Virus record (IMG/VR): IMGVR_UViG_3300042291_001557 | Location: 1-64,000 of that record | Strand: one strand, 5' to 3' | Origin: a virus | Length of the DNA stretch: 64,000 bases | Part shown: positions 1 to 8,897 of the stretch, piece by piece | Position numbering within the stretch: position 1 is the first letter of the stretch | Layout of the letters: the number at the start of each line of letters is the position of its first letter | Program-made: the position numbers and the translations under genes | Notes under the pieces: model-generated | What the model saw: only the letters and a program-made list of their open reading frames with translations | Databases searched by the model: none | Told to the model about the DNA's origin: nothing

Positions 1-2071
1 CATCGCCGTCTTCTGAGTCGTCGTATGAGTCGTCCCTATTTCGTCTGTCGACCTTGGCCCAGATATACCCAGTAAGCAAACCCGCTAGGGCTGGGTTGTC
101 AGCAATCGTTTGCAGCAATCCAGAAGAGAACCTATCATCCCTGTCTCTCCATGTTTCTTCGTCCTGCCATGCTGCATAGTCGGCAGCTTCCTCGGGAGTC
201 ATATCAGCAAGATTTATGTTGCTTCCTGTGTCAATAGTTTCTTTTTTGGGAGCAGGCTGTTTCCCTATTGGGTTTGTCGCGTTTTCTCCTCTTGCCCTAT
301 CTGCTTCTCGCTGCTTTGCAAGCTCACGAGCGTATTCAGCATCATCCCTACCAGAAGAAAGCCTTGTAGCCTTCTTTGGGGCGTTTGACACTTTAGGGGC
401 TTTAGCCTTTGGGGTCTTTGGAGTCTTTGGCCCGTCGATTGAATTAGGGCCATCCGGTGTTGGGTCCGGCTGGGACAGGGACATGCCACGACCATCGGTA
501 AGGCCTTCGCCTACAATGCCGTTATTGTTCCTGTCCGGTGCGTTTTTTGGGTCCCACATCGTTCCATCACTGAGTCTTACTACAGCTCCCCGTGAACCAA
601 TACCGCGACTTCTTGATGCGAGGTTGGGATTCGTATCTCTTCTATTGCGCCCACTGCCGATATTTGGTCTATCTACAGCTCTGTCAACCATGTTGCCGAT
701 GCTGCGAAATACGCCCTTTGTAGCGATGTCCATTGCATCAAGGAATTCACTATCAAGCGACTTGACAATGATTCCATCTTCGGTAACCGTTGCGTCAACT
801 CTGTAGTAATCAAGAACTGGGTCAATGGCTTGCTTGACCTGAAATGCGTTTTCAATATCGACAGGGATTATGTACGTTGACTTCTCTTCAATAATCTTCT
901 CAAGGTTACTGATGACGCTATTCAGGGTTGAGGTGTCAACTTGCTGAGCAGGTATTTGCTGACCAAAACCACCCCCCCAGCTTGTATCGTCAAAAGAGAT
1001 TAGCGACTTTCCTGCGTCGAACATATCTGGATTGCTGTATCCAGCAACTTGAGGCATAGCGCCTGGCATGTCGGGAACGCTTGATTCTGGGTTCATCTGC
1101 ATGTTGATTTTTTCTGGCTTACCAAACATGAACTCGCCGTTCATGAAGTGGTAAGGAAGCTTGTATGTGCTTGAAACTCCATCAGAGGTAATTCTGTCGA
1201 AAACAACATTGTTCTCAGCTGCCGAGCGAACAATTATGTTCGAGCCGGTTCTGGCAACAAGTTCTCTTCTTATTGCTACAAGCATTGGGTTCTCTGGCAT
1301 TGATGGGACTTCTGGCTTAACAGCATCTCTTGGTGCCTGAGTTTGCATTGGCTTTGGTGCAGACGGCATCCCTGGTCCGCCGGAAGGCATCCCCACGGGC
1401 ATGTTCATGGGCATTGTTGGTCCGCATTTTTCGTCAGTTGCTACTGCCATTGTCTTGAGAGCATCAAGTACAGAAGAGAGTTCGTTTACGTTAAGACCAT
1501 CAATGGTCGGCTGCTCGTTTACTAAAACTGACGAAGACTGGTCTTCGGACTTTATTGAAATTGTTCCTGTCAGCTGATTTGCACCATGAAGGACTGGAGA
1601 AACTTCGTAAAGTTCAACTTCGTACAAAATATTTGCTTGCATTTGGGGGTCGAACTTGGCGTTAATAGTCTTGTAGCCAATTGACCACTCTTGTTCTTCG
1701 CCAAAGAATGCCACGTTTGCAAAAGCTTCACGGCCCTTTTCCGACTTCAAGTTGAACTGAACACGAGCATACAAACCGCCAATACCGGCAGCTTTCATTT
1801 TGCCAGGAAGACGAGGGTCGCTAGGCGGAACCTCATACATATCAAGGACTTTACCGATTGGGTCGTTCCAGTTGTGACCCCAAACAACGCGAGGCTTGCG
1901 TCTAATCAGGCTCTTACCAAAAGCTCCAGGGGCACAAACATCGCCTACTGAGTCTTTGTTTCCAATACCTGCGACAAAACACTCAACGATGCCTTCGGCC
2001 TCGTCAAGATTGACCATCCCTTGCGGTGCGGCCTTGTACTGAATGTCAGAATTTTTTTTCGAAGAGGGCAT
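1..2071 (-). CDS. Prohead (capsid maturation) protease with long C-terminal extension, partial at left edge
   Basis: Reading leftward from an ATG at 2071 the frame stays open to the window edge, about 690 codons, and the gene continues outside. The first 170 residues look like the HK97-type prohead protease (peptidase S78 family), which trims capsid scaffold during head maturation. Visible signs are the catalytic His66 in VVWGHNW, the catalytic Ser130 in EWSIGYK, and the trailing EVSPVLHGANQ strand. Single-domain family members usually stop near 200 residues. Here about 500 more follow: a Met/Pro/Gly-rich linker near residues 225-265, then a charged, Pro/Lys-rich part and a DRNNNGIVGEG stretch. 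I infer a protease-scaffold or other protease fusion. The start has a good ribosome site, AAGGAG six bases before the ATG. Protease identity is firm; the extension has no assigned function. Confidence 0.85.
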   Translation of the reverse strand, partial: MPSSKKNSDIQYKAAPQGMVNLDEAEGIVECFVAGIGNKDSVGDVCAPGAFGKSLIRRKPRVVWGHNWNDPIGKVLDMYEVPPSDPRLPGKMKAAGIGGLYARVQFNLKSEKGREAFANVAFFGEEQEWSIGYKTINAKFDPQMQANILYEVELYEVSPVLHGANQLTGTISIKSEDQSSSVLVNEQPTIDGLNVNELSSVLDALKTMAVATDEKCGPTMPMNMPVGMPSGGPGMPSAPKPMQTQAPRDAVKPEVPSMPENPMLVAIRRELVARTGSNIIVRSAAENNVVFDRITSDGVSSTYKLPYHFMNGEFMFGKPEKINMQMNPESSVPDMPGAMPQVAGYSNPDMFDAGKSLISFDDTSWGGGFGQQIPAQQVDTSTLNSVISNLEKIIEEKSTYIIPVDIENAFQVKQAIDPVLDYYRVDATVTEDGIIVKSLDSEFLDAMDIATKGVFRSIGNMVDRAVDRPNIGSGRNRRDTNPNLASRSRGIGSRGAVVRLSDGTMWDPKNAPDRNNNGIVGEGLTDGRGMSLSQPDPTPDGPNSIDGPKTPKTPKAKAPKVSNAPKKATRLSSGRDDAEYARELAKQREADRARGENATNPIGKQPAPKKETIDTGSNINLADMTPEEAADYAAWQDEETWRDRDDRFSSGLLQTIADNPALAGLLTGYIWAKVDRRNRDDSYDDSEDGD

Positions 2072-2170
2072 GTGGCTCCTTGTGTATTCTTCGATAATAA
2101 ACGACAAAGACTGCACCAAACGGCAAGTATTAGGGTTTTTCGGTTTGTTTACTAAAACCAAATACTAAAA

Positions 2171-4258
2171 CTATACTGTGATGTACTTTCCGTATGTCCA
2201 TGCCCGACGAGCTTCTTCTTCGGCAATTTCAGGAATTCTCTTTGCAAGCACATTTGTGTACAAAGAAACAATGTTCGACCTGAACGCTCCGGCTCTCTGG
2301 TCTTCATCGGAAATGTTCATCGAAGAAAGCATTAGTGATGTTATTTCATCCGTCAAATCCTGGTTGAGGCTTTTCATTCTCGACATTTGAGATTCAACTT
2401 GAGCAATAATGTCTGCTTCTGTATTTGAATTCTTTGCGGACTTCTTACCAACAGGAGAAGAGGCCTTCAGGGATTCTTTAACAATTGCAGTCACAACAGG
2501 CTTGATGTCTTCATCAAACTGCCTGTCCCATGTCTCCGTCGAGAGAACTGAAGGGATATCAAGAGTTCCAGCAAACAAAGCCTTCTTGGCCTTTGCTCCA
2601 CTCGACTTCTCTAGAACAACCCTTTGCTGTCTTTCAAGAACTCTTTCCATGCTTCTGACGAGAATTTCTTCCCATCTTTCCATCTCTAATTTCTGAGAAC
2701 TGTTTTCAGCCTCAAGAGACTTTGTCTCAAACTCGGAAGATTCAGCGCTTGTTGCACCCATAGGTAAAGGCTCTGCGCCAGTCATCATGCCGGGAGGCAT
2801 TCCAGGAATCGGAGACTGAGCCAACTCGCCACCCGGAGGTGCGGTTGAGCCGACTTCTGCAAGTGCTCCTGCCATTGTGTTTGGGTCCACAGGCGGTTCC
2901 CCGGGTGCTGGAGGCATGCCTGGCATTGCAGGGGCACCTGGTGGCATGCCTGGTACTCCTGGCTGTCCTGGGGCTCCAGGGACCTGAACCTGAGATGGGT
3001 CTGGCATCTTCTTCTTTGTGTTGGAGATTGGAATCAGGTTTGGGTTAGCCAGCAACGAGTCAGCCAAATCACTTTCGGTCTCTTTACGACCTGAGCCAAT
3101 TCGGTATTCGTTGTTGCTGATTAGACCTGCGTTAAACTCATCCATCAAGTAGCGATGACGCTCCTGTTCGTAGAGCATCAAAATGGGCACTTGGTCCACG
3201 TTGAAGTCAACGTAGTTGTCTACATCGAGTTCGTCTAAGGCGCGAGACAAAATTTCCAAGTGAGGAAGCATTGTCTCCATCCAGAAAACGCGGATTTCTT
3301 CAGAAGCGTTGCTGAATGTTCTTCCTGCAGCGTTTCCGATTACGGATTCAGGAACACCAAACGAAGCAAGAATTTCTTCTTTTGTAAGTTGGCGCATTTG
3401 GATGTAAGCAGCATCTCTTGGGTTTGCTGATGTGTCGATGTAGTCAACTCCATCGTCTGATGCAATAACGGAGGTATATCCAACACGAGACAAGTTTCCA
3501 CGGAATCTGCTTCTTAGCTCTTCTTTGTCATCATCATCTATTTCTCCCTTGAGAACAAGAAGACCACCAGGTCTGCCGTCATTGAGAAGATAGTTTCTGT
3601 TGTAAAGCTTTGCTAGGTTTTCTATTTCAATCGCCACTCCGCATGCTTCAAGAGGAGTTAGTGAGAGATACGGGTCAATTGGGTGAGGTCTTCTTACCCA
3701 GCAAACATCTTCTGGTTTTAGGAATATCTTATCCCCGGCAGGCATTTGGACTTCATAGCCAGAAACAAACTTTTTAGGGTCAGGGATTGGGGATGTTGAC
3801 TGTGGCGGCAGAAGGTTGAGACCGATAATGCTTCCATCACGTCCTCTTACTTTTTCAATAAAGGCACCTCTAGTGCCGAGAAGAAGCTGAGCAGAAAGCC
3901 TATATCTAAAGATGTAGGAGTTCTCACCGATGTTTGACTTGCTGTTCAAGATGTTAAGCAATGGCATCTTTTTGGCTTCTTTTATGGAAATAATTTCACC
4001 GTGCGGCGAGTTGTCTTTCCTAAGAATGATTGGGAGCCTGGCTTGGTTGCCGGCAATAGCATCAATACACCTAGAAACCCAGGTAACTTTCTGCATTCCT
4101 TCTCGATATGCGCGCTCAATATCCCATGAGTCTCTGTACGGCTTGCCTGCATATCCAGGGTTTTGGGCTACTGGCGCACCAGGTCCAATGTCTTTTTGTG
4201 CTTGGTTGTTTAGCGATTTGTTTGTGGAGGGATTCCATGCCATATTTTTTTTACTCAC
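2171..4258 (-). CDS. Portal protein with Pro/Gly/Met-rich C-terminal region
   Basis: 695 residues from a GTG at 4258; an ATG at 4243 (MAWNPSTNKS) is a reasonable alternative and neither has a strong ribosome site. Residues 30-430 resemble the HK97/SPP1 phage portal superfamily, the dodecameric ring through which DNA enters the head: an N-terminal segment with WVSRCIDAIAG, then the stem and wing region around YIQMRQLTKEEILASFGVP and a conserved FSNASEE segment. Residues 430-510 are a low-complexity Pro-Gly-Met run with repeated PG(M/V)P units. The last 180 residues are predicted helical and charged. The adjacent downstream protease gene and the divergent terminase support the call. The long Pro-rich insertion is unusual for portals. 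Confidence 0.85.
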   Translation of the reverse strand: MSKKNMAWNPSTNKSLNNQAQKDIGPGAPVAQNPGYAGKPYRDSWDIERAYREGMQKVTWVSRCIDAIAGNQARLPIILRKDNSPHGEIISIKEAKKMPLLNILNSKSNIGENSYIFRYRLSAQLLLGTRGAFIEKVRGRDGSIIGLNLLPPQSTSPIPDPKKFVSGYEVQMPAGDKIFLKPEDVCWVRRPHPIDPYLSLTPLEACGVAIEIENLAKLYNRNYLLNDGRPGGLLVLKGEIDDDDKEELRSRFRGNLSRVGYTSVIASDDGVDYIDTSANPRDAAYIQMRQLTKEEILASFGVPESVIGNAAGRTFSNASEEIRVFWMETMLPHLEILSRALDELDVDNYVDFNVDQVPILMLYEQERHRYLMDEFNAGLISNNEYRIGSGRKETESDLADSLLANPNLIPISNTKKKMPDPSQVQVPGAPGQPGVPGMPPGAPAMPGMPPAPGEPPVDPNTMAGALAEVGSTAPPGGELAQSPIPGMPPGMMTGAEPLPMGATSAESSEFETKSLEAENSSQKLEMERWEEILVRSMERVLERQQRVVLEKSSGAKAKKALFAGTLDIPSVLSTETWDRQFDEDIKPVVTAIVKESLKASSPVGKKSAKNSNTEADIIAQVESQMSRMKSLNQDLTDEITSLMLSSMNISDEDQRAGAFRSNIVSLYTNVLAKRIPEIAEEEARRAWTYGKYITV

Positions 4259-4488
4259 GACCTAACAGAAAACCAAACAGGCCACACGAAACCCCTCCGA
4301 CCAGTAAACCGGAAGGGAGGTATATAAGTGCCGCACCAATACTAGATAGTATTATAAATGAAACCATGAAAAAATAAGCGAACAATGACCTGTTTAACTT
4401 GCTTTTAAATCGTAACCAGAAAATTTTCATATGCTGCCAGACTAGCGCATTGGAGTATCATCAGGCCTAACAAAGCTGGAGATTATAA
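4259..4488. promoter_or_regulatory. Divergent intergenic region between portal and large terminase
   Basis: These 230 bases separate leftward head genes from rightward packaging and recombination genes, so they should hold promoters for both directions. On the minus strand a TATAAT hexamer lies at 4351-4356, inside a partly palindromic stretch (ATACTAGATAGTAT at about 4341-4354). No good -35 box stands 17 bases upstream of it. On the plus strand I see no convincing promoter. The AACAAAGCTGGAGATTATAA just before 4489 contains the terminase ribosome site (GGAG). Exact promoters are inference. Confidence 0.35.
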
Positions 4489-5805
4489 ATGTCAGAACCA
4501 CAAACTAACTGGGAAAACGTTCTTGAGTATCTCCAGCCAAAGATGTCTGACTATTGCCCAGAAGAGCCTTCCCTGCCCCAGAAGGTGTTCCTGAGAACCA
4601 ATGGACTAGAGGCGCTTTTTGGTGGGGCGGCAGGTGGAGGCAAGTCTTCAGCCCTCCTAATGTCTGCCATGCAATTTGTTGACATACCAGCCTATTCAGC
4701 CATTCTCTTCCGCCGTACGTTTGCCGACTTATCTCTCCCTGGAGCCTTGATGGACCGTTTTAAGTCATGGATGTCCAACTATGACGATGTCCATTGGAAC
4801 AACAATAGTTTCGTTGCCACGTTCCCGTCAGGAGCGAGAATCTCCTTTGGTTACCTAAATAATCAGTCTGACTACCTTCGCTACAAGGGTTCGGAATTCC
4901 AGTTTATTGGGATGGACGAAGTCACCGAAATTCGTGAATCTGACTATAGGTATATGTTCTCCCGTCTGCGTCGTCCTGCGACTGGACCGCTTTCTGAGGT
5001 GCCACTTCGCATGAGATGTGCCTCCAACCCCGCCCCCAACTGGGTCAGGCAAAGATTTATCGTGGAAGGAATCTCGGAGGGAAGAATCTTCGTTCCTTCG
5101 AAGCTGACCGACAACCCCGGAATCGACGTAGATTCATACCGTCAAGCCCTGCAGGCCCTCGACCCCATTGAGCGCAGGCGTCTTGAAGAGGGAGACTGGT
5201 GGAGCACCACTCTGGGAAGCCTATTTGAGCGGGAATCTGTTGTTATTATCGACCAATCCGAGGTCCCAACTATCTCAAATACAGCAAAAGTAGTCCGTTT
5301 TTGGGACCTTGCAGCCACCGAGCCAAGCGCCAACAACCCTGACCCCGACTATACGGTAGGCACATTGATGATGTTTGACGAAGGAATTGCCTACGTTATG
5401 GACGTAAAACGGGCAAGGGTCAAGGGTGAAAAGGTTGAGCAATTGATTGCCCAAACAGCCTACGAAGACGGCCTAAATACCCCAATCCTGATGGAAATGG
5501 AGCCTGGCTCTTCAGGAAAGGCTCTAGTGGACCAGTACGCCAGATACGTACTTCCTGGCTACAGTTTTGCTGGGGTGAGGGCAACGGGGGACAAGGTGAC
5601 AAGAGCCCGCCCATTCGCTGCCGCCATGGCCAATGGCAATGTCAGGGTTGTCAGAGGACCATGGCTAACTCACTGGCTTGACGAGTTCTCGTCTTTCCCT
5701 GAGGCTTGCGACCATGACGACCAAGTCGACTCCGCCGTAGGAGCTTTTACACATTTGGCAGGTTTGGGGTTGCAACAGAGAAGAAGAATTGCTATCGTCA
5801 TCTAG
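4489..5805 (+). CDS. terL: Terminase large subunit (ATPase and nuclease)
   Basis: 438 residues. The motor that cuts phage DNA and drives it into the prohead through the portal. The N-terminal ATPase has a Walker A loop GGAAGGGKS at residues 45-53 and a Walker B with catalytic acid, FIGMDEVTEI, near residues 138-147. The C-terminal RNase-H-like nuclease shows an acidic FWDLAATE near residue 270 and HDDQVDSAVGAF near residue 408. Length matches compact terminases. The ribosome site is GGAG about nine bases before the ATG. It opens the rightward block, divergent from the portal. No small-terminase gene is recognised here. Confidence 0.95.
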   Translation: MSEPQTNWENVLEYLQPKMSDYCPEEPSLPQKVFLRTNGLEALFGGAAGGGKSSALLMSAMQFVDIPAYSAILFRRTFADLSLPGALMDRFKSWMSNYDDVHWNNNSFVATFPSGARISFGYLNNQSDYLRYKGSEFQFIGMDEVTEIRESDYRYMFSRLRRPATGPLSEVPLRMRCASNPAPNWVRQRFIVEGISEGRIFVPSKLTDNPGIDVDSYRQALQALDPIERRRLEEGDWWSTTLGSLFERESVVIIDQSEVPTISNTAKVVRFWDLAATEPSANNPDPDYTVGTLMMFDEGIAYVMDVKRARVKGEKVEQLIAQTAYEDGLNTPILMEMEPGSSGKALVDQYARYVLPGYSFAGVRATGDKVTRARPFAAAMANGNVRVVRGPWLTHWLDEFSSFPEACDHDDQVDSAVGAFTHLAGLGLQQRRRIAIVI

Positions 5806-5843
5806 TAACGGGAAACCAATTACTAGATAGGACGGTATTAGAA

Positions 5844-6341
5844 ATGTCTTTAGAAAAAATTGCAGAACTTAGAGTTTTGATTTTTAGTCTTGAAGAAGAA
5901 ATAATGAAAACCATCGACGATGGGGCAACGCTTGAAGAGGCTGGAAACATGCTTCTTCAACTAAACCTCACCAAGCGTGACATGGGCACTGCGTATGACG
6001 CTGTTGCTCATCGCTTTGGACAAATGATGGACATGGAGTCGGTTGTTCCTCTTTCGGGAAACGCCGTAATCGAAAAGAAATCTTCGTATGAACGCAAGGC
6101 GTGGCAACACAAAGAAATAGCCCGAGCCGTTATTAGCAGGTTGGGCCAAATGTCGGTTGACATGGACACTGGCGAAGTTGTAAAGTCCCCAGAGGATATT
6201 GCAATGGAGTTAATGACTTACTGCGCTCCTTCTTACTGGAGAATCAAAGAACTAAACGGCATCGGCATTAACCCAGATATGTACTGCGAAACAGGTCAAC
6301 TAAAAACAAGCATTATCGTCAGAAAGGGCGACTCAGAATGA
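5844..6341 (+). CDS. Unknown protein upstream of Rad52-like annealing protein
   Basis: 165 residues, family not recognised. The N-terminal 60 residues are strongly helical and Leu/Glu-rich, likely a coiled coil (EKIAELRVLIFSLEEEI). No catalytic motif or membrane segment is visible. Its stop overlaps the start of the next gene (ATGA at 6338-6341), so the two are translationally coupled. That placement suggests a partner in single-strand annealing recombination, but this is inference from position only. Confidence 0.7.
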   Translation: MSLEKIAELRVLIFSLEEEIMKTIDDGATLEEAGNMLLQLNLTKRDMGTAYDAVAHRFGQMMDMESVVPLSGNAVIEKKSSYERKAWQHKEIARAVISRLGQMSVDMDTGEVVKSPEDIAMELMTYCAPSYWRIKELNGIGINPDMYCETGQLKTSIIVRKGDSE

Positions 6342-6994
6342 ACACCAACATAACCCAGCTACTAGCAGAACCATTCCCACGGGAAATGGAAAAAATCCTC
6401 AAGAAGGGTGGAGCTTCTCTTACTTACATTCCAGTGAGCGAAGTTATTACGCGCCTCAACAAGGTTCTTGGAATTGACTCATGGTCGTTCAACATCCTCT
6501 CTTGCGACAGAGACTCCCTTGACCCTGAGTACATCGTTGCTCATGTTCGTTTAATATGGCACACAGACGCAACCCGTCCTGAAAGCACTGTCGTTCGTGA
6601 TGGGTTTGGTGGGCAAAAAATCAAGCGCACCAAAACCGGAGACATTGTTGACCTTGGAGACGAGATGAAGGGTGCCGTATCTGATGCACTTAAAAAAGCC
6701 GCTCAGACTCTTGGCGTAGGTCTTTACCTTGCCCGCAGTGAAGAGGCGATGGATATTGAAGAAGCAATGAGCATTTCTCCAGCAGAGCAAGGACGACTTG
6801 ACAAGTGGGAACAGTTTGCAGGACTTGCAAAGGCTCTTAACGCTGGTCAAAAAACAGAACTTAATGATTTCTGGGAAAAGCATGCTGGTGGTCGTCCAAA
6901 GCCAACTAAGTCAAACGCAACCGACCAAGACTTAGATGACCTGATTGCGGAAATTGTCCGCATCCAGTTCGGTGGCACTCTTGTCTCAGAATGA
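6338..6994 (+). CDS. Rad52/22-like single-strand annealing protein
   Basis: 218 residues. The first 130 match the phage Rad52/Rad22 (DdrA-like) annealing family, which binds single-stranded DNA and pairs complementary strands in phage recombination and repair. Recognisable elements are PFPREMEKILKKGGASLTYI, WSFNIL, the central RDGFGGQKIKRTKTG and the helix SDALKKAAQTLGVGLYLA, which is highly typical. The last 80 residues are a poorly conserved helical tail. It is coupled to the upstream gene by ATGA and overlaps the nuclease downstream, giving an annealase-exonuclease pair as in other phage recombination modules. Confidence 0.85.
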   Translation: MNTNITQLLAEPFPREMEKILKKGGASLTYIPVSEVITRLNKVLGIDSWSFNILSCDRDSLDPEYIVAHVRLIWHTDATRPESTVVRDGFGGQKIKRTKTGDIVDLGDEMKGAVSDALKKAAQTLGVGLYLARSEEAMDIEEAMSISPAEQGRLDKWEQFAGLAKALNAGQKTELNDFWEKHAGGRPKPTKSNATDQDLDDLIAEIVRIQFGGTLVSE

Positions 6995-7766
6995 GTTAAC
7001 GCCACCCCCTCACCTTTCTGCTTCTTCTATTGGGACATTTCATCAGTGCCCACTGAAGTTTAGGTATAACAAGATTGACCAAATACCCGACGTTTCTGGA
7101 GAAGCGGCAATCATGGGCAACTTTGTCCACGATGTTCTAGAGGAGCTTTACAAACTTCCGGCAATAGACAGAACTCTTGCTAATGCTAAGTTTCTTGCAA
7201 AGCAAGTATGGGATGAAGTCTGGGTTGACAAAGCAACTGCTTCTGTTAAAAATGAAAAAGAAGTTCGTCAATTCAGGTGGCGCTCATGGTTCTGTATTGA
7301 GAATCTATGGACTCTCGAAAACCCACAAGAACTAGAACCGGGCGGTCTTGAGTTTGAGGTTGTAGGAAACATTGAGGGCGTTGTAATCAAGGGCTTTATT
7401 GACCGATATTCAACACTTGGTGATGGAGAGTCGCTTATTGTAAGCGATTATAAAACTGGCAAAACACCACGCCCCCAGTATCAAGCAGACAAGTTCTTTC
7501 AGCTTTACATCTATGCCTACATGTTGGAAAAGATGGGTAAGGGAACCGCCAAGGAACTTGAGCTTCTCTATCTAAAAGATGGCGTAAGACTAAAGAAACA
7601 CGTAACCAGTCGTGAGTCAAAGAACATGATTGAACATGTTATTGAAACAAAACAACAAGTAGATGAGTGCTGTCGCACAGGAGAATTTGAGGCAAGAAAA
7701 TCGATACTCTGCAACTGGTGCAGTTATCAAGAAATTTGCCCCATGTTTGGTGGAAAAAATGATTGA
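6981..7766 (+). CDS. PD-(D/E)XK nuclease, RecB/Cas4-like exonuclease
   Basis: About 261 residues from a TTG at 6981, chosen because GGTGG lies five bases before it; GTG at 6972 or TTG at 6945 are alternatives, and no ATG is available. The LSASSIGTFHQCPLKFRY opening, the GNFVHDVLEELY motif, the core IVSDYKTGK with catalytic Asp and Lys, the QLYIYAYML motif and a C-terminal Cys set (CNWCSYQEICP) together match PD-(D/E)XK nucleases of the RecB/Cas4/AddB type, where four Cys hold an Fe-S cluster. The likely Cys ligands are one near FHQCP and three at the end. It probably resects DNA ends for the Rad52-like protein upstream. It overlaps both neighbours. Confidence 0.85.
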   Translation: MSQNELTPPPHLSASSIGTFHQCPLKFRYNKIDQIPDVSGEAAIMGNFVHDVLEELYKLPAIDRTLANAKFLAKQVWDEVWVDKATASVKNEKEVRQFRWRSWFCIENLWTLENPQELEPGGLEFEVVGNIEGVVIKGFIDRYSTLGDGESLIVSDYKTGKTPRPQYQADKFFQLYIYAYMLEKMGKGTAKELELLYLKDGVRLKKHVTSRESKNMIEHVIETKQQVDECCRTGEFEARKSILCNWCSYQEICPMFGGKND

Positions 7767-8277
7767 TGAAGTTACTTTTGCTCAGATGGTTGCAGAGGAG
7801 GTCAAAAATAAACTGTCCCCCATACAAAGAGACATGCTTACAGACCCTGCGAACTGGAGTAGATGGAAGGACCACCTACAGGCCCTTGTAGACAACCTTG
7901 ATGACCAGATAGGCGACATCGAGTTTGACAACCAATCGGACATTGAGAGATTTGAGTCAATGGGTCGTGATGGGAAAATCCTTGCTCAGGAAGCGTCTAA
8001 AGCGTACGACGCAAGGAAGAAGAAGATTATTCGCTTCAGGTTTCATGTAAACAATCGTTTAGACGAAGTGTCTGCAATGATTGATACTGGAGAAACTCCA
8101 GAATCAAACGGTTGGCAGGAGATGGAAACATTTAAGAAAGCGATTATTAAACATCGTGCTCTTTTGCGTGAGTTTGACCTAGAAGAGACATCAATAGACA
8201 GGGCCTTGTGGGCTGTTCTCAATAACGAGTGGTTGTTTGATTCGATTGACGAGTCAAGCCTTTTCCCAGCAGAGTGA
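7759..8277 (+). CDS. Unknown helical protein in the recombination operon
   Basis: 172 residues from the ATG at 7759, preceded by GGTGG and overlapping the nuclease stop by eight bases; an in-frame ATG at 7663 lies deep inside the previous gene and is less likely. The sequence is predicted almost entirely helical and charged (HLQALVDNLDDQIGDIE, YDARKKKIIRFRFHVNNRL), with no known catalytic motif. I do not recognise the family. Coupling to the nuclease and to the HNH gene (GTGA at 8274-8277) suggests a role in DNA metabolism. Confidence 0.7.
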   Translation: MIDEVTFAQMVAEEVKNKLSPIQRDMLTDPANWSRWKDHLQALVDNLDDQIGDIEFDNQSDIERFESMGRDGKILAQEASKAYDARKKKIIRFRFHVNNRLDEVSAMIDTGETPESNGWQEMETFKKAIIKHRALLREFDLEETSIDRALWAVLNNEWLFDSIDESSLFPAE

Positions 8278-8648
8278 ATCGCAAGCCCTTAAAGCGGTCG
8301 GACAAGCCGCTAAAAAGAACACCCCTCAAGAAATCTTCAAAGAAGATAAATAATCGTTCTAAGAAGACTGAAGAAAAATACAAACTTCGCAGACCGTTGG
8401 TTGAAAAGCTTTTAGGGGAACGCCCGTGGTGTGAGGCTTGTCCTGTCTTTGCCCAGCATGATGAACTTGCTGTCTATCAGCAAAGACCATCATCGGATGT
8501 TCACGAACTGGTAAGACGCTCGCAGGGTGGCTCCATCCTTGATGAATCAAACCTGATGTGTGTTTGTCGTCCGTGCCATACCCGCATAGGTAATTATCCC
8601 CAGCTTGCTTTTGACCTTGGACTATCCAAGCATTCGTACGACGAATAG
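8274..8648 (+). CDS. HNH endonuclease
   Basis: 124 residues from a GTG that overlaps the previous stop. The first 40 residues are Lys/Arg-rich and may grip DNA. The HNH fold is visible as a zinc-binding Cys pair (WCEAC, Cys53 and Cys56), catalytic VHELVRRSQGG with His77, an Asn in DESNLMCVC, and CRPCHTRIG with Cys98, Cys101 and His102. Phage HNH proteins often assist terminase cleavage or process DNA ends; which applies here is open. It is the last gene of the rightward block and meets the leftward ferredoxin gene within three bases. Confidence 0.85.
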   Translation: MNRKPLKRSDKPLKRTPLKKSSKKINNRSKKTEEKYKLRRPLVEKLLGERPWCEACPVFAQHDELAVYQQRPSSDVHELVRRSQGGSILDESNLMCVCRPCHTRIGNYPQLAFDLGLSKHSYDE

Positions 8649-8651
8649 ACT

Positions 8652-8897
8652 CTATGGCTCTATAAAGATGCACTCGCCAGGGCATTCTTCTGCTGACTCA
8701 ATTACGTCATCAAGTCTGTCGTCCGCAAAAGATGCTAAACCGGCTGCGCCTTCTGGGTTTCCCACAGATGAGGCAAATATCTTGTCGCCTTCTTTTACGT
8801 ACGCTAAGCCATCGTCCATCATCGTAAATACATCTGGAGCTATTTCTGCGCACAGGCCATCCCCGGTACATAGGTCTTGGTCAATCCATACTCTCAT
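8652..8897 (-). CDS. 3Fe-4S type ferredoxin, actinobacterial-like
   Basis: 81 residues. A small electron carrier. The order Cys10-x5-Cys16, then Cys72-x3-Cys76 near the end (ECPGECIFIEP), and the opening MRVWIDQDLCTGDGLC closely recall single-cluster ferredoxins of actinobacteria that feed electrons to cytochromes P450 and similar oxygenases. Cys72 followed by Pro is typical, and the x5 spacing suggests a [3Fe-4S] or unusual [4Fe-4S] cluster. No reductase or P450 gene is near. It is probably an acquired host gene (auxiliary metabolic gene). Its start overlaps the upstream gene stop by four bases. Confidence 0.85.
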   Translation of the reverse strand: MRVWIDQDLCTGDGLCAEIAPDVFTMMDDGLAYVKEGDKIFASSVGNPEGAAGLASFADDRLDDVIESAEECPGECIFIEP

